A DNA stretch of 64,000 nucleotides from Oscillospiraceae bacterium (GCA_910574935.1 CAJTCU010000001.1:421695-485694); one strand, 5' to 3'; positions 16,460-24,437 are shown, counted from the first letter of the stretch. The notes: a model not told the origin generated them from the sequence alone. Made by a program: numbers and translations.

Positions 16460-17002
16460 ATGAGGGGAGATTATGAAATATTAATGCGGCTGCGAGACCA
16501 GGACCAGACCGCCCTGGAAATGGCCATTCACCGCTATGCCGGGTATGTAGCGGCGGTAATCAAAAAAACTTTGGGACCTCTGGGTACCCCCCAGGATGTG
16601 GAGGAGCTGAGCTCCGACGCCTTTGTGGCCCTATGGCAAAACGCCCAGAAACTGCGGGATGACAGCGACCTGAAGTATTGGCTGGCCGTGGTGGCCCGCA
16701 ACGCATCCATAAAACGCTGTAAAAAGATTAAATATGAAGAGCCTCTGGAGGAAAATCTGCTCTTCGGCGAATCCCCCGAGGAACCCTGGGAACGAGAAGA
16801 ACGCATCCGCATGGTACGCAGCGCGGTGGAAAGCCTGGAGCCTGTGGACCGGGAGATTTTTATGCGCCACTACTTTTGGCGGCAGACCGTGGTGCAAATT
16901 GCGGAGGAAATGGGTAAAAACCAGTCCGCGGTGAAAAGCCGCCTTTCCCGGGGGAGAGAAAAACTGCGGAAAAAATTATTAAAGGAGGACTGCCTGCTAT
17001 GA
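16460..17002 (+). CDS. RNA polymerase sigma factor, ECF subfamily
   Basis: A 180-residue sigma-70 family protein with only region 2 (about 15-85, including VEELSSDAFVALWQ) and region 4 (about 118-172, including YFWRQTVVQIAEEMGKNQSA and VKSRLSRGREKLRK), which defines the ECF group. It directs RNA polymerase to a small stress or signal regulon. The ATG has GGAAAGG upstream. The next gene overlaps it by four bases and encodes a one-pass membrane protein, the usual place of the anti-sigma factor. Confidence 0.92.
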   Translation: MRGDYEILMRLRDQDQTALEMAIHRYAGYVAAVIKKTLGPLGTPQDVEELSSDAFVALWQNAQKLRDDSDLKYWLAVVARNASIKRCKKIKYEEPLEENLLFGESPEEPWEREERIRMVRSAVESLEPVDREIFMRHYFWRQTVVQIAEEMGKNQSAVKSRLSRGREKLRKKLLKEDCLL

Positions 17003-18003
17003 CAGAAATAGACAAGATTGTGAACCAGGCGTTCCCCGACGAGCTGCGGCGGGTACAGCCCATTCCTGTGGATGAGGAAAAAATTTTGGCCCGCACCTTT
17101 GAAAAGCTGGGTTTGGAAAAAGCCCCAGCTCCCCAGCCTGTAAAGGCTCGCCGGAGCCGCTATGTGCAGCGCCACAGCCAGCGCCGGGAGGAAGAACCCA
17201 CGCTGGTAGCAGTGGCCATTGAGCCGGCCCGGCCTATGTGGCGGGCCCTGGTTGGCTGGGCCCTGGCAGCCTGCCTGGTGCTGGCCTGCGGGATAGGCTT
17301 TGGCCCGACACTGCTGCGCAGCCTGCCCTGGGAGAAAACCGGCGGCGTAATGGCAGGAGGAACCCCGCCCCAAACGGCCAACAGACCGGAAGCCATTGCG
17401 GAGGGCGGCGCAGACCAAGGGAGCCTTTCTGGCAGCACCGCGACGGACGTTCAAAAGCGAGACGCGGCGGAACAAGAAAAGAACCGCCAAACAGCCCTAA
17501 ACGCCCTTTTTTCGGGAGCGGACACTGTCTTTTTTCAGGGCGGGGATGTCTATAACAGCGACATCCATCTAACCTCTATCAGCTCGGACCAGCCGGGCCG
17601 CGTCACCGTTACCGTCTGCTTTCCTTATTATAACGCGGATGAGGTCGGCAAGTTCGAAATCGAGCTGCTGCCGGTTGAGGGCCCGCTGCGGGTACACATC
17701 GCCTCTCGAGAAAACAAGGACGGCTATGCCATTGTAACCTTTGCCTTAAGCGATATGGAAGACGACTATGTGACCACAGACCTATTAATCCAATATCTAA
17801 GCGATGGATACCCGGATGTCTTTTTGGGCTTTGAGGCATTCCTTGACACTACTGGCCAGTATGAATGTGCTTTTTCTCCCTTTGGCCCAGAAAAGACCCT
17901 CTATTATTTAGAGAGCTACGGTTATGCCCCTTCCGCATATGGTGAGGACGCAACAGACGGCGACGCCCTTGTAGGCGGGAATCAGGCCACTGGTATGGAA
18001 TAA
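16999..18003 (+). CDS. single-pass membrane protein, likely anti-sigma factor
   Basis: A 334-residue protein. The cytosolic N-terminus (1-75) is charged, one membrane helix spans about 76-97 (LVGWALAACLVLACGIGFGP), and a long extracellular part follows. A Gln/Asn/Ala-rich linker precedes a folded C-terminal domain (about 165-310) with beta-rich sequence (RVTVTVCFPYYNADEVGKFE). No zinc anti-sigma HxxxCxxC motif is visible, so it is not a ZAS-type factor. The four-base overlap with the ECF gene makes it the probable membrane-bound regulator; this rests on context. No known family was recognised for the outer domain. Confidence 0.7.
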   Translation: MTEIDKIVNQAFPDELRRVQPIPVDEEKILARTFEKLGLEKAPAPQPVKARRSRYVQRHSQRREEEPTLVAVAIEPARPMWRALVGWALAACLVLACGIGFGPTLLRSLPWEKTGGVMAGGTPPQTANRPEAIAEGGADQGSLSGSTATDVQKRDAAEQEKNRQTALNALFSGADTVFFQGGDVYNSDIHLTSISSDQPGRVTVTVCFPYYNADEVGKFEIELLPVEGPLRVHIASRENKDGYAIVTFALSDMEDDYVTTDLLIQYLSDGYPDVFLGFEAFLDTTGQYECAFSPFGPEKTLYYLESYGYAPSAYGEDATDGDALVGGNQATGME

Positions 18004-18023
18004 AAGCATCGACCCTCAAGATA

Positions 18024-18046
18024 GGACCCCGGTACCCCCGGGGTCC
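18024..18046 (+). terminator. hairpin after sigma/anti-sigma operon, tail replaced by repeat
   Basis: GGACCCCGG pairs with CCGGGGTCC around a short loop. The expected T-run is reduced to TT, where the family 2 element begins (TTAAGGCA). Confidence 0.6.
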
Positions 18047-18213
18047 TTAAGGCAATACCGCACCATTCTAAGCACCGTATTGGGCAGTCAGATTTTTCGT
18101 CCGAGTGTACAGATTGAACGCCGTCAATCTCACCATTGACCAGCGAAAGCTGTGCGCTACCACGGAAAATCTGCAAGCAAGACGGTGCTTAGAATGGTGC
18201 GGTGTTGCCTTAA
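18047..18213 (+). mobile_element. family 2 MITE-like element, copy 1
   Basis: A 167-bp element from TTAAGGCAATACCGCACC to GGTGCGGTGTTGCCTTAA. The two ends are near-perfect inverted repeats for about 35 bases (through TTCTAAGCACCGT) and remain partly complementary further in. It encodes no protein. The same element, of identical length, occurs in the other orientation at 55383-55549. Confidence 0.85.
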
Positions 18214-18294
18214 TTTTGCACGCTTATCCCGAATTATGTAAAATAATGGAAATTACGGGCCCAAGCCTGGGTAACATTCGCGGAGGGATAATGG

Positions 18295-18729
18295 ATGCAA
18301 AAACAAAATTACGCTTATGTCAGGGTCAGCTCTAAAGAGCAAAAAGAGAACCGCCAGTTGGTCGCCATACGCGCTATCGAGATTCCAGAGAAAAATATTT
18401 TCATGGATAAACTATCCGGTAAGGACTTTCAGCGGCCAAACTATCTAAAAATGCTGAAAAGGCTTCGGCGGGAGGACGTCCTCTACATCAAAAGCATCGA
18501 CCGCCTGGGCAGGAACTACCGGGAGATCCTAGAGCAGTGGCGGGTGCTGACCAAAGAGAGGGGCGTGCGCTTTGGCAGGCCCCGGCGGGCCCTGCCGGAA
18601 AACTTTGACGAAGCCCGCAGCGCTTGGCGGGACAGAACGATGACCCTGCACCAGGCGGCCCAGTCCTGCGGCCTGCCGAACAGCACCTTTTACAGAGCGG
18701 TGGTTCGGGCAGAGGACGAGGAAAAATAG
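18295..18729 (+). pseudogene. serine resolvase with internal deletion
   Basis: A 144-residue serine recombinase. The catalytic Ser (YVRVSS, S12), DKLSGKDF, and KSIDRLGRNY (R70, R73) are present. Resolvases of this type then continue for about 55-60 residues (VVLDMPLLD... to the dimer helix) before RGVRFGRP. Here ...RVLTKE runs straight into RGVRFGRP at residue 88, in frame. The C-terminal DNA-binding HTH (TLHQAAQSCGLPNSTFYRAV) remains. The loss removes the rest of the catalytic core and dimer helix, so it should not recombine DNA, though it may still bind it. The ATG has GGAGGGATA upstream. It lies 81 bases after a family 2 element. Confidence 0.78.
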
Positions 18730-18838
18730 CAAGTTTATGTCACATTAGCGGAGCAAACACAGAGGAACGGGCCCCATGGCTTTTCTATATTCCACAGGGA
18801 CCTTAAAGGATATTCCTAACTTTTGATAAAAAAACAAA

Positions 18839-18871
18839 AAAGGACGGGGCAGCTAACTGCCTCGTCCTTTC
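18839..18871 (-). terminator. terminator for the 284-aa gene
   Basis: AAAGGACGAGGCAG (minus strand) pairs with CTGCCCCGTCCTTT around a four-base loop, followed by TTTTTTGTTTTTTT in the minus direction. A family 3 repeat lies between this terminator and the gene it should serve. Confidence 0.8.
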
Positions 18872-18873
18872 CA

Positions 18874-18987
18874 TATAGTTAACGCGGTTCCAAAGGGGCA
18901 TTCTGCCTCTTTGGAAGTAGACGGCGTAGCCGCCCAGCCTAAAAATCGGTATGTATCGATTTTCAAGTGCGTTTCCTATATCTTCCT
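18874..18987 (+). mobile_element. family 3 MITE-like element, copy 1
   Basis: About 110 bp from ATATAGTTAACGCGGTT to AGTGCGTTTCCTATAT. It folds into three hairpins: CCAAAG...CTTTGG, GGCGTAGCCGCC and ATCGGTATGTATCGAT. The 30977-31083 copy has the same order of parts. It sits between the stop of the 284-aa gene and its terminator. Confidence 0.8.
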
Positions 18988-18995
18988 CTTCCTGA

Positions 18996-19850
18996 TTATT
19001 TCCCAAACGCCGCCTGATCCTGGTTGGGGCTGGTGCGCTTTTCCAGGTCCGGGAAGCGGTGCTCAATGGCCGCCATGGAAATTTCAATGTCCTCCTCAGC
19101 TTCGTCCGCGGAAAAAGCCCCCACAGTTACCATATCGCAGGGCCGAATGGCGTTCCAAGAGAAGGTCAGGCCCACATAGGGGGAACAGCGGCCCGCCGCC
19201 ATGGACTTAATGGTCATCACAGGCTTTTTGGCGTTGTGAATAATAGAGGCCACGGTTTCGATCTCCACCTGCATCAAAAAGCCCATGCAGTTGAACAGCT
19301 GGATATAGGTCTGCACGTCGTAACCGTTTTCGTCCGAGTATACCACCAGCTCGGGCATGTGGGCGGAAAGTCCCGGCACCATGCCCGCGTCCCGGATCAT
19401 CTTGGTATAATCGTCCAGCCGGGGCATCTGGCCCAGATTTTTGTTCACCAGCTGCTCAGCCACAGAGTGGTGGATCAGGCAAAGCTTTGCTCCCCGCGCG
19501 GCAGATTCTTTTACCACCCGCTCCGACTCTTTGCGTCCCTCGGGGGTGTTGTCCACGTTTAGGAAAGGAGTGTCCACCATGATGATCTCCCGGCCCATCT
19601 TCTGCTCGGTTTCCTTAATGGCCCGGCAAAGCTCAGGTGAGCGCTCAAAGGGCCCCATAATGGTGTCCACACCGTGGCGCAGGTAGGCCTCCAGCACCGG
19701 CTGAATCGCCTCGGCGGTGGCATAGCGGCGGGCGATCATCTGGTCCGCGGAAACACTGGTGTGGCTGTAGCCCAGGATCCAGTTGGTGCCGATGATCATA
19801 CGGGACAGAGAAACGCCGTCCACAGTGGTGCGGGGAAATTGTTTTTCCAT
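18996..19850 (-). CDS. unrecognised 284-aa cytosolic protein
   Basis: I do not recognise a family. The N-terminus (VDGVSLSRMIIGTNWILGYS) recalls the first strand of aldo/keto reductase-like or other TIM barrels. Repeated strand-helix alternation (IIMVDTPFLNV, AKLCLIHHSV, KPVMTIKSMAAGRCSP) supports a barrel. His, Glu and Lys in these strands could be catalytic, but this is inference. No signal peptide is seen. The ATG has AAAGGAGC nine bases upstream. The gene stands alone, with its terminator displaced by a repeat element. Confidence 0.75.
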   Translation of the reverse strand: MEKQFPRTTVDGVSLSRMIIGTNWILGYSHTSVSADQMIARRYATAEAIQPVLEAYLRHGVDTIMGPFERSPELCRAIKETEQKMGREIIMVDTPFLNVDNTPEGRKESERVVKESAARGAKLCLIHHSVAEQLVNKNLGQMPRLDDYTKMIRDAGMVPGLSAHMPELVVYSDENGYDVQTYIQLFNCMGFLMQVEIETVASIIHNAKKPVMTIKSMAAGRCSPYVGLTFSWNAIRPCDMVTVGAFSADEAEEDIEISMAAIEHRFPDLEKRTSPNQDQAAFGK

Positions 19851-19986
19851 AGCAAAAAGCTCCTTTAAAATTTTAATATTGGGACTTTACAGAAAACAGC
19901 TAAAGTGAAACCCATTGCGCGTCCAGGGGCAAATTTTTTTGCCTCCTAAGGCCAATATTTTGTCAAAGCCCTCCTGCGTTTTGGCC

Positions 19987-20583
19987 CTACTCCACCGGCG
20001 CCGCACCTTCCAGGGCCACGTCTCCAGCCGTGTCCTCTCCTGTGTTCTCGTTCTGTGGGCCCTCCAGGTCCTCTTTGTCCAGCACGCTCTTTTCTTTTTT
20101 GGGCTTCTCTTTCATTTCCCGCAAGAGCATGGCCATTACATAGGCCTGGGGGTCGTGCTCCAGCAGATAGTTCTCGTCCTCAGGAGGCACCTTATTGCCC
20201 TTTTGAATACTGCTGGCAATCTTCATACACTTTTTCATCTGGTCCAGGGCCTTTTTCATGGTGTCCGCTTGCTGCTTGCTCTGCTCCCGAACCTGCTGGT
20301 TCTGCTCCTGCAAAACCTTCAGGGCCTGTTGTGCCACGCCAAGCTTTTGCTTTTTGGCCCCTTGGCCCTTAATTCCTGATCTATTGGCCTGAACCAATTG
20401 GTTCTCCATCTGGCCGCTCTGCTCCCGCAGATACTGAGCCGCCTCTTTTGAAAGCTCCAGCCGGTCCTCCTCCCGGCCCTTTAAAGCCGGATTTCCAGCT
20501 GTCTGGCCAGCGCGGGCCGACTCCTTTGCGGGAACGCTGGCCGCTCCCTTGCCGTACCGTTGTGTTTGAATGCTGACCTCCAT
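19987..20583 (-). CDS. hypothetical coiled-coil protein
   Basis: A 198-residue, strongly charged protein with Gln/Lys/Glu-rich helix from about 45 to 125 (KVLQEQNQQVREQSKQQADT), most likely a coiled coil. A conserved-looking motif follows (KVPPEDENYLLEHDPQAY, about 130-147), then an acidic disordered tail. Proteins with this PPEDExxLLxxDP-type motif are common in Clostridia but have no known function to me. No membrane segment is seen. The ATG has GAAAGGAG upstream. Confidence 0.72.
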   Translation of the reverse strand: MEVSIQTQRYGKGAASVPAKESARAGQTAGNPALKGREEDRLELSKEAAQYLREQSGQMENQLVQANRSGIKGQGAKKQKLGVAQQALKVLQEQNQQVREQSKQQADTMKKALDQMKKCMKIASSIQKGNKVPPEDENYLLEHDPQAYVMAMLLREMKEKPKKEKSVLDKEDLEGPQNENTGEDTAGDVALEGAAPVE

Positions 20584-21089
20584 AAAGACACACTCCTTTC
20601 TCCCTTTTTGTTATTATCGACCGCAAATAATATAAATTAAGCGCTAAAAGGACATTGAAAACTGAAAAGTTTTTGTGCTATCAATGCCCCGGCCCTGCCG
20701 GCTCTCAAGCCCCTTTCTCTCACGGCGGCACACTTTTTTTAGGAAGCCCAGGCCACCAAAAGTTTGTGCTTTGGCCAAAAGGGATTTTTGATGGATGGCG
20801 CTATAGAAAACATCCTGTTTTAGAGCTGCTATGCGGCGGGTGGGCATTCTTAAAAAACACATATTTTCAATTTTCCCGGACAGACTAGTTGTTTGAAAAT
20901 AGAGGAAATGACGGACTTTTGCCCAGAAGAGGTCCATCGCAAGGAAAAAAACCGCAAGTTAATCTTCCGATTCACAAGGATTTTCGACGCGGAAAAAGGG
21001 CCTCTTATGGGCATAAAGACGGCGTTTTCGATTTTTCAAGCAAGGCCTAGCCTTGCAAACCAAAAACTTTATAAAGCGAGGGATGCATT
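20584..21089. other. 506-bp intergenic region with repeat copy
   Basis: It holds family 1 copy C on its right. Bases 20640-20885 contain no believable gene. They show short runs such as TGAAAACTGAAAAGTTTTTG and TTTGGCCAAAAG but no clear hairpin or terminal repeats. Confidence 0.5.
20886..21049 (+). mobile_element. family 1 MITE-like element, copy C
   Basis: A 164-bp element from TAGTTGTTTGAAAATAGAGG to TTTTTCAAGCAAGGCCTA, with TA at both ends. Its interior closely follows copy D (GCCCAGAAGAGGTCCAT, AACCGCAAGTTAATCTTCCG, GACGGCGTTTTCG). It ends about 40 bases before the DUF1540 gene, so it may supply that gene's leader. Confidence 0.82.
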
Positions 21090-21416
21090 ATGAAAAACTC
21101 TTTGGAATGCCAAGTGACCTCCTGCCGGCACAACGAGAAAAACCTCTGCTGCCTGTCCAGCATCCATGTGGACGGCCCTGCCGCCTGCCAGTGCGACCAG
21201 ACCTGCTGCGAGTCCTATGAGCCCAGAACCCAGGGCGGCAGCAACGCGATCTCTAGCCACAGTCCCTCTTCTGAGACCACTATTGACTGTAAGGCCCACA
21301 ACTGCACTTATAATGACGACTGTAAGTGCAAGGCCGAGTGTGTCTGTGTGGGCTGCTGCTGTTCGGACGTAAATTCTAAGAGCGGCACCGAGTGCCGCAC
21401 CTTCTGTCAGGGCTAA
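21090..21416 (+). CDS. cysteine-rich protein with two DUF1540 domains
   Basis: A 108-residue protein with two copies of the DUF1540 pattern. The first is LECQVTSCRHNEKNLCCLSS (about 5-24) with C-x-C and C-C pairs after it. The second starts IDCKAHNCTYNDDCKCKAEC (about 65-84). There are about 20 cysteines, enough to bind metal or form disulfides. DUF1540 proteins are widespread in Clostridia and their role is unknown. The ATG has a modest GCGAGGGA site. The upstream side is a family 1 element, so the promoter must be in it or in the 40 bases between. Confidence 0.86.
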   Translation: MKNSLECQVTSCRHNEKNLCCLSSIHVDGPAACQCDQTCCESYEPRTQGGSNAISSHSPSSETTIDCKAHNCTYNDDCKCKAECVCVGCCCSDVNSKSGTECRTFCQG

Positions 21417-21426
21417 AGCTCTTCTC

Positions 21427-21461
21427 AACAGCTGGCTGAAAAGGCCGGCTGTTTCTTTTTT
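21427..21461 (+). terminator. terminator of DUF1540 gene
   Basis: AACAGCTGGC pairs with GCCGGCTGTT, followed by a T-rich run (TCTTTTTTAT). Confidence 0.75.
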
Positions 21462-21486
21462 ATAGTGGAAATTTCTTCTGGCATCT

Positions 21487-21494
21487 GTTATAAT
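21487..21494 (+). promoter_or_regulatory. extended -10 promoter of ADP-ribosylglycohydrolase gene
   Basis: TG-T-TATAAT (TATAAT at 21489-21494) is a full extended -10. No good -35 lies at 17 bases. The leader is about 33 bases. Confidence 0.55.
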
Positions 21495-21533
21495 ATAGAA
21501 AAGCCATTACCCACAATCGGAAGGAGGAGCCGT

Positions 21534-22376
21534 ATGTACGGCGCGATTCTGGGCGACATTGCCGGTTCCCGGTTCGAGTTCACCCGCCCCGACCCCTTTG
21601 ACTGGCGGGGCGCGGAGCTCTTTACCGGCATGAGCAAATATACCGACGACACTGTGCTGACCGTGGCCACCAAGTATGCGGTGCTTACCGGCACCCCTTA
21701 TTTTAGGGCTTACCGCCGCTTTGGCCGCCGGTATATGCAGGCTGGATATGGGCCCATGTTCAAAAACTGGCTCCACGCCCGGTCGGACCGAGGTTACAAC
21801 AGCTTCGGAAATGGCTCCGCCATGCGGGTCAGCTATATTGGCTGGCATTTTTCCAGTTTGGCGGAGGTGGAAGAGCAGGCTGCCCTTAGCTCCATGTGCA
21901 CCCATAATCATCCCGAGGGGATAAAGGCCGCCCAGGCCACAGCCGCCGCTGTGTTTATGGCACGTACCGGAGCCTCTAAGTGGGAGATTGCCCACTATCT
22001 GCGCAAAAGGTACCGCTATGTGGTGGGCCGGCCCCTCATCACCTACCGGCCTTTTGGCAAGTTCGACGTTACCGCTATGGGCACCATGCCCCTGGCCATC
22101 CGCTGCTTTCTGGAGTCTGAGGACTGGGAAAGCTGCATACGGAACGTGTACAGCGTCCGCTGCGATACCGACACCGTGGGCTGCATCGCGGGGGGAATTG
22201 CCGACGCCTTTTATGGCGGCACCGGCCAAGAGGAGGACGCCCTGCTGCGGCGGTTTTTAATCCGCCCCAACGCCCTGGGCGAGTTCGACACTTATTTGTA
22301 CGAATGGGCCGTGAAATCCTCTGGCGGCGTGGCCCGGGAGGATGAAGGAGAGAGAGGAGTTGCAGGAGGAGAATGA
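21534..22376 (+). CDS. ADP-ribosylglycohydrolase family protein
   Basis: A 280-residue protein with the fold and metal motifs of ADP-ribosylglycohydrolases (DraG/ARH family): GDIAGSRFE near the start, the dinuclear Mg site YTDDT at about 39-43, GNGSAMR, CTHNHPEG, and DTDTVGCIAGGIADAFYG near the C-terminus. Members remove ADP-ribose from proteins, nucleic acids or small molecules; the target is unknown. The start is chosen at MYGAILGDIAG, with AAGGAGGAG six bases upstream. The next gene overlaps its stop by four bases, so the two are translated together. Confidence 0.92.
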   Translation: MYGAILGDIAGSRFEFTRPDPFDWRGAELFTGMSKYTDDTVLTVATKYAVLTGTPYFRAYRRFGRRYMQAGYGPMFKNWLHARSDRGYNSFGNGSAMRVSYIGWHFSSLAEVEEQAALSSMCTHNHPEGIKAAQATAAAVFMARTGASKWEIAHYLRKRYRYVVGRPLITYRPFGKFDVTAMGTMPLAIRCFLESEDWESCIRNVYSVRCDTDTVGCIAGGIADAFYGGTGQEEDALLRRFLIRPNALGEFDTYLYEWAVKSSGGVAREDEGERGVAGGE

Positions 22377-22870
22377 TCATTCAAACCTATCAGTCAAACC
22401 TGGTCCTACGCACACTGAAAGCCGGCGACGTGTACCGCGCCAAGCCGAACCTTGGATTGCGGGGGGAGTACGACGCCTTGATCGACATGTTCGGCCTGCA
22501 CTGCGAGTGCCCTATTTTCGCGGTGATCAAAGGACGCAAGCAGAATACCGGCGGAAAGGTCTCCGGCTCGGTACGGCTGACCCTGGACGTGCCCGACGAC
22601 CAGATTCATCTGACAGAATACAGCGAGTGGGCGGATTTTCTCTATGTATTTAAATACACCCGCCCGGGCAACTACAAGTCTCTGCGGCCAGACTGCGAAG
22701 AGATCTCGGTGCGGGACTATAACCAGCTCATTGAGAAGCTGAAGCTGCAAAAAAAGCCCTCCCAGTACGACTGCCCCCAGGTCGTGCTGGAGCGCATTGA
22801 TCCAGGATGGCTGAAGAGCGTAAAGATTTTTGGAAAATCTGGGCTTTTGATGCGGATGCTGGGACGATAA
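22373..22870 (+). CDS. DUF3841-like protein coupled to ADP-ribosylglycohydrolase
   Basis: A 165-residue soluble protein. The N-terminus (IIQTYQSNLVLRTLKAGDVY) followed by a YDALIDMFG helix resembles DUF3841 proteins. A middle beta region holds LTLDVPDDQIHLTEYSEWAD. DUF3841 assignment is tentative. Its ATG overlaps the stop of the glycohydrolase gene (ATGA), so it is made together with that enzyme. This could mean a substrate partner, an ADP-ribosyl transferase-like activity or a regulator; none is proven. A terminator follows at 22927-22963. Confidence 0.62.
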   Translation: MIIQTYQSNLVLRTLKAGDVYRAKPNLGLRGEYDALIDMFGLHCECPIFAVIKGRKQNTGGKVSGSVRLTLDVPDDQIHLTEYSEWADFLYVFKYTRPGNYKSLRPDCEEISVRDYNQLIEKLKLQKKPSQYDCPQVVLERIDPGWLKSVKIFGKSGLLMRMLGR

Positions 22871-22926
22871 GCAGAGAAAGCATAAGGGCAAAAGCAAAAA
22901 TGACATCCCCTGTAAAGAAGCGAAGA

Positions 22927-22963
22927 GGCAAGATAAACCACCATGGTTTGTCTTGCCCTTTTT
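22927..22963 (+). terminator. terminator of ADP-ribosylglycohydrolase operon
   Basis: GGCAAGATAAACC pairs with GGTTTGTCTTGCC around a short loop, followed by CTTTTTAT. Confidence 0.85.
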
Positions 22964-23028
22964 ATACGAACTAGGCTCACCATATTTTCAGGAAAAGCGC
23001 CTGTGGAAAAAAACCAAAACCAGAATTT

Positions 23029-23547
23029 TCATTCAAACCGCCCTTCCGCTATCAGCAATTCAAGAACACGGGCCTCCCGCTCTAACATCATTCGCCGGTA
23101 AGCGTCCAGCGCTATGCGGCGGTTTTGCCGGATTGCGGACTGTGGACGGACATATTCTAAAATATAGCCCTCTGCCGCTTCATAATCATCCAGTTTTTGT
23201 GATACGGCGGTTTCTTCCACCTTGCAAAAATAGTAATAACTATCCTGCACAAAACACTCAGTTTCATCCCTATCGCTCTTTTGAACTCGATGCACATATC
23301 CATATTCTTTAACCGTACCGGCCAAAACCACCAAACCCGCTTCTTCCCGCGTTTCCCGTATCATCGCGTCCAGGGGGTTCTCTCCATCTTCTATGCCGCC
23401 ACCTGGAAATTTATAATAGTCGTACTTGAGACTATGGACCATAGCTACCTTCTGGTTTTTTATCACGATGCTTCTGGCCGAGTTGCGGATAAAAGAATGG
23501 GTGCACTGGCTATAGTCCTTTCGATCCATTTCAAATAATAATCTCAT
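23029..23547 (-). CDS. Nudix hydrolase
   Basis: A 172-residue protein with an exact Nudix box (GGGIEDGENPLDAMIRETRE and EAGL following, about 50-73), the metal site that hydrolyses nucleoside diphosphate-linked compounds. The substrate cannot be read from sequence. The start is placed at MRLLFEMD, eight bases after the prmC stop; a GTG 15 bases upstream would overlap prmC. It is the last gene of the DUF1385-prmC operon. Confidence 0.88.
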   Translation of the reverse strand: MRLLFEMDRKDYSQCTHSFIRNSARSIVIKNQKVAMVHSLKYDYYKFPGGGIEDGENPLDAMIRETREEAGLVVLAGTVKEYGYVHRVQKSDRDETECFVQDSYYYFCKVEETAVSQKLDDYEAAEGYILEYVRPQSAIRQNRRIALDAYRRMMLEREARVLELLIAEGRFE

Positions 23548-23555
23548 AGCCGCCT

Positions 23556-24437
23556 CTACCACCCCAAACCAGAATTTTCTGTTTCGCCCATTTTCTTGCC
23601 CAGCACCACCCGGTCCAGGCCCCCCAGGTCCTTTCGCACCTGTACACTCTGAAATCCGCTGTCCTCAAAAAGTTTTTTCACCGCCTGTCCCTGTGTGCTG
23701 CCAATCTCCACCCCCAGCAGCCCCCCGGGTCTTAGCAGCCGGGCCCACCAACTGGTAATGGCCCGATAGAACACCAGCCCGTCTGGGCCTCCGTCCAGGG
23801 CAGCGGCGGGCTCCCGCCGTACCTCTGGTTGAAGGCCCGGCAGGTCCCCGCTTTCAATGTAGGGTGGGTTTGCGGCAATAAAGTCTAGCCCCTTTGGCAG
23901 GTTCTCTGGCAGTTTCGGGTCCAGCACGTCGGCCTCCAGGGCCTCCGCCTGAAAGCCGCTATACTTGGCCAAATTTTTATGCAGATAGGCCAGCGCCGCC
24001 GAATCCTTCTCCACACAAAAGACCTTTGCCGCCGGCAGCAGACTGCACAGCCCCAGGCCCACAGCCCCTGTGCCCGCGCACAGGTCCAGGCCAAGCCTCC
24101 GGGCATCTACGGCCATGGCCCCGGCCATTGCCTCCACCAGTACAGCGGTGTCCTCTCGAGGAACCAGCACGCCTTCTCCCACAAACAGCTCTAGGCCCAT
24201 AAAGGGCCAGCTGCCCACAATATACTGCAAGGGCCGGCGCTCCTCGCGCTGAGCAAGGGCCAAAAGAAAGGCCCGCTCCTTTTGTGCTAAGGGCTCTTCC
24301 GCCCCGCGCACCGCCAGCCCCGGGCGGTCCAAGCCCAGAAAATGCCGGGCCAACACCCCAGCGTCAAAGCCCGGCGTATCAATGCCCGCCTGGCTTAGCC
24401 GGTCCTTTGCCAGTAAGTACAGCGCCCGGTGGGTCAT
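23556..24437 (-). CDS. prmC: peptide chain release factor N5-glutamine methyltransferase
   Basis: A 293-residue class I methyltransferase that methylates the GGQ glutamine of release factors RF1/RF2 with SAM. It has the family N-terminal helical domain, SAM motif LDLCAGTGAVGLGL (about 115-128) and the catalytic NPPY (AANPPYIESGDL, about 190). Length is normal. It starts inside the end of the DUF1385 gene (four-base overlap) and is followed by a Nudix gene. In many Clostridia prfA lies beside these genes; it is not in this window. Confidence 0.93.
   Translation of the reverse strand: MTHRALYLLAKDRLSQAGIDTPGFDAGVLARHFLGLDRPGLAVRGAEEPLAQKERAFLLALAQREERRPLQYIVGSWPFMGLELFVGEGVLVPREDTAVLVEAMAGAMAVDARRLGLDLCAGTGAVGLGLCSLLPAAKVFCVEKDSAALAYLHKNLAKYSGFQAEALEADVLDPKLPENLPKGLDFIAANPPYIESGDLPGLQPEVRREPAAALDGGPDGLVFYRAITSWWARLLRPGGLLGVEIGSTQGQAVKKLFEDSGFQSVQVRKDLGGLDRVVLGKKMGETENSGLGW

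Noticed and set aside
20817-20829. GTTTTAGAGCTGC, like the start of a type II CRISPR repeat
   Set aside because: It occurs once, with no repeated units, spacers or cas genes nearby.
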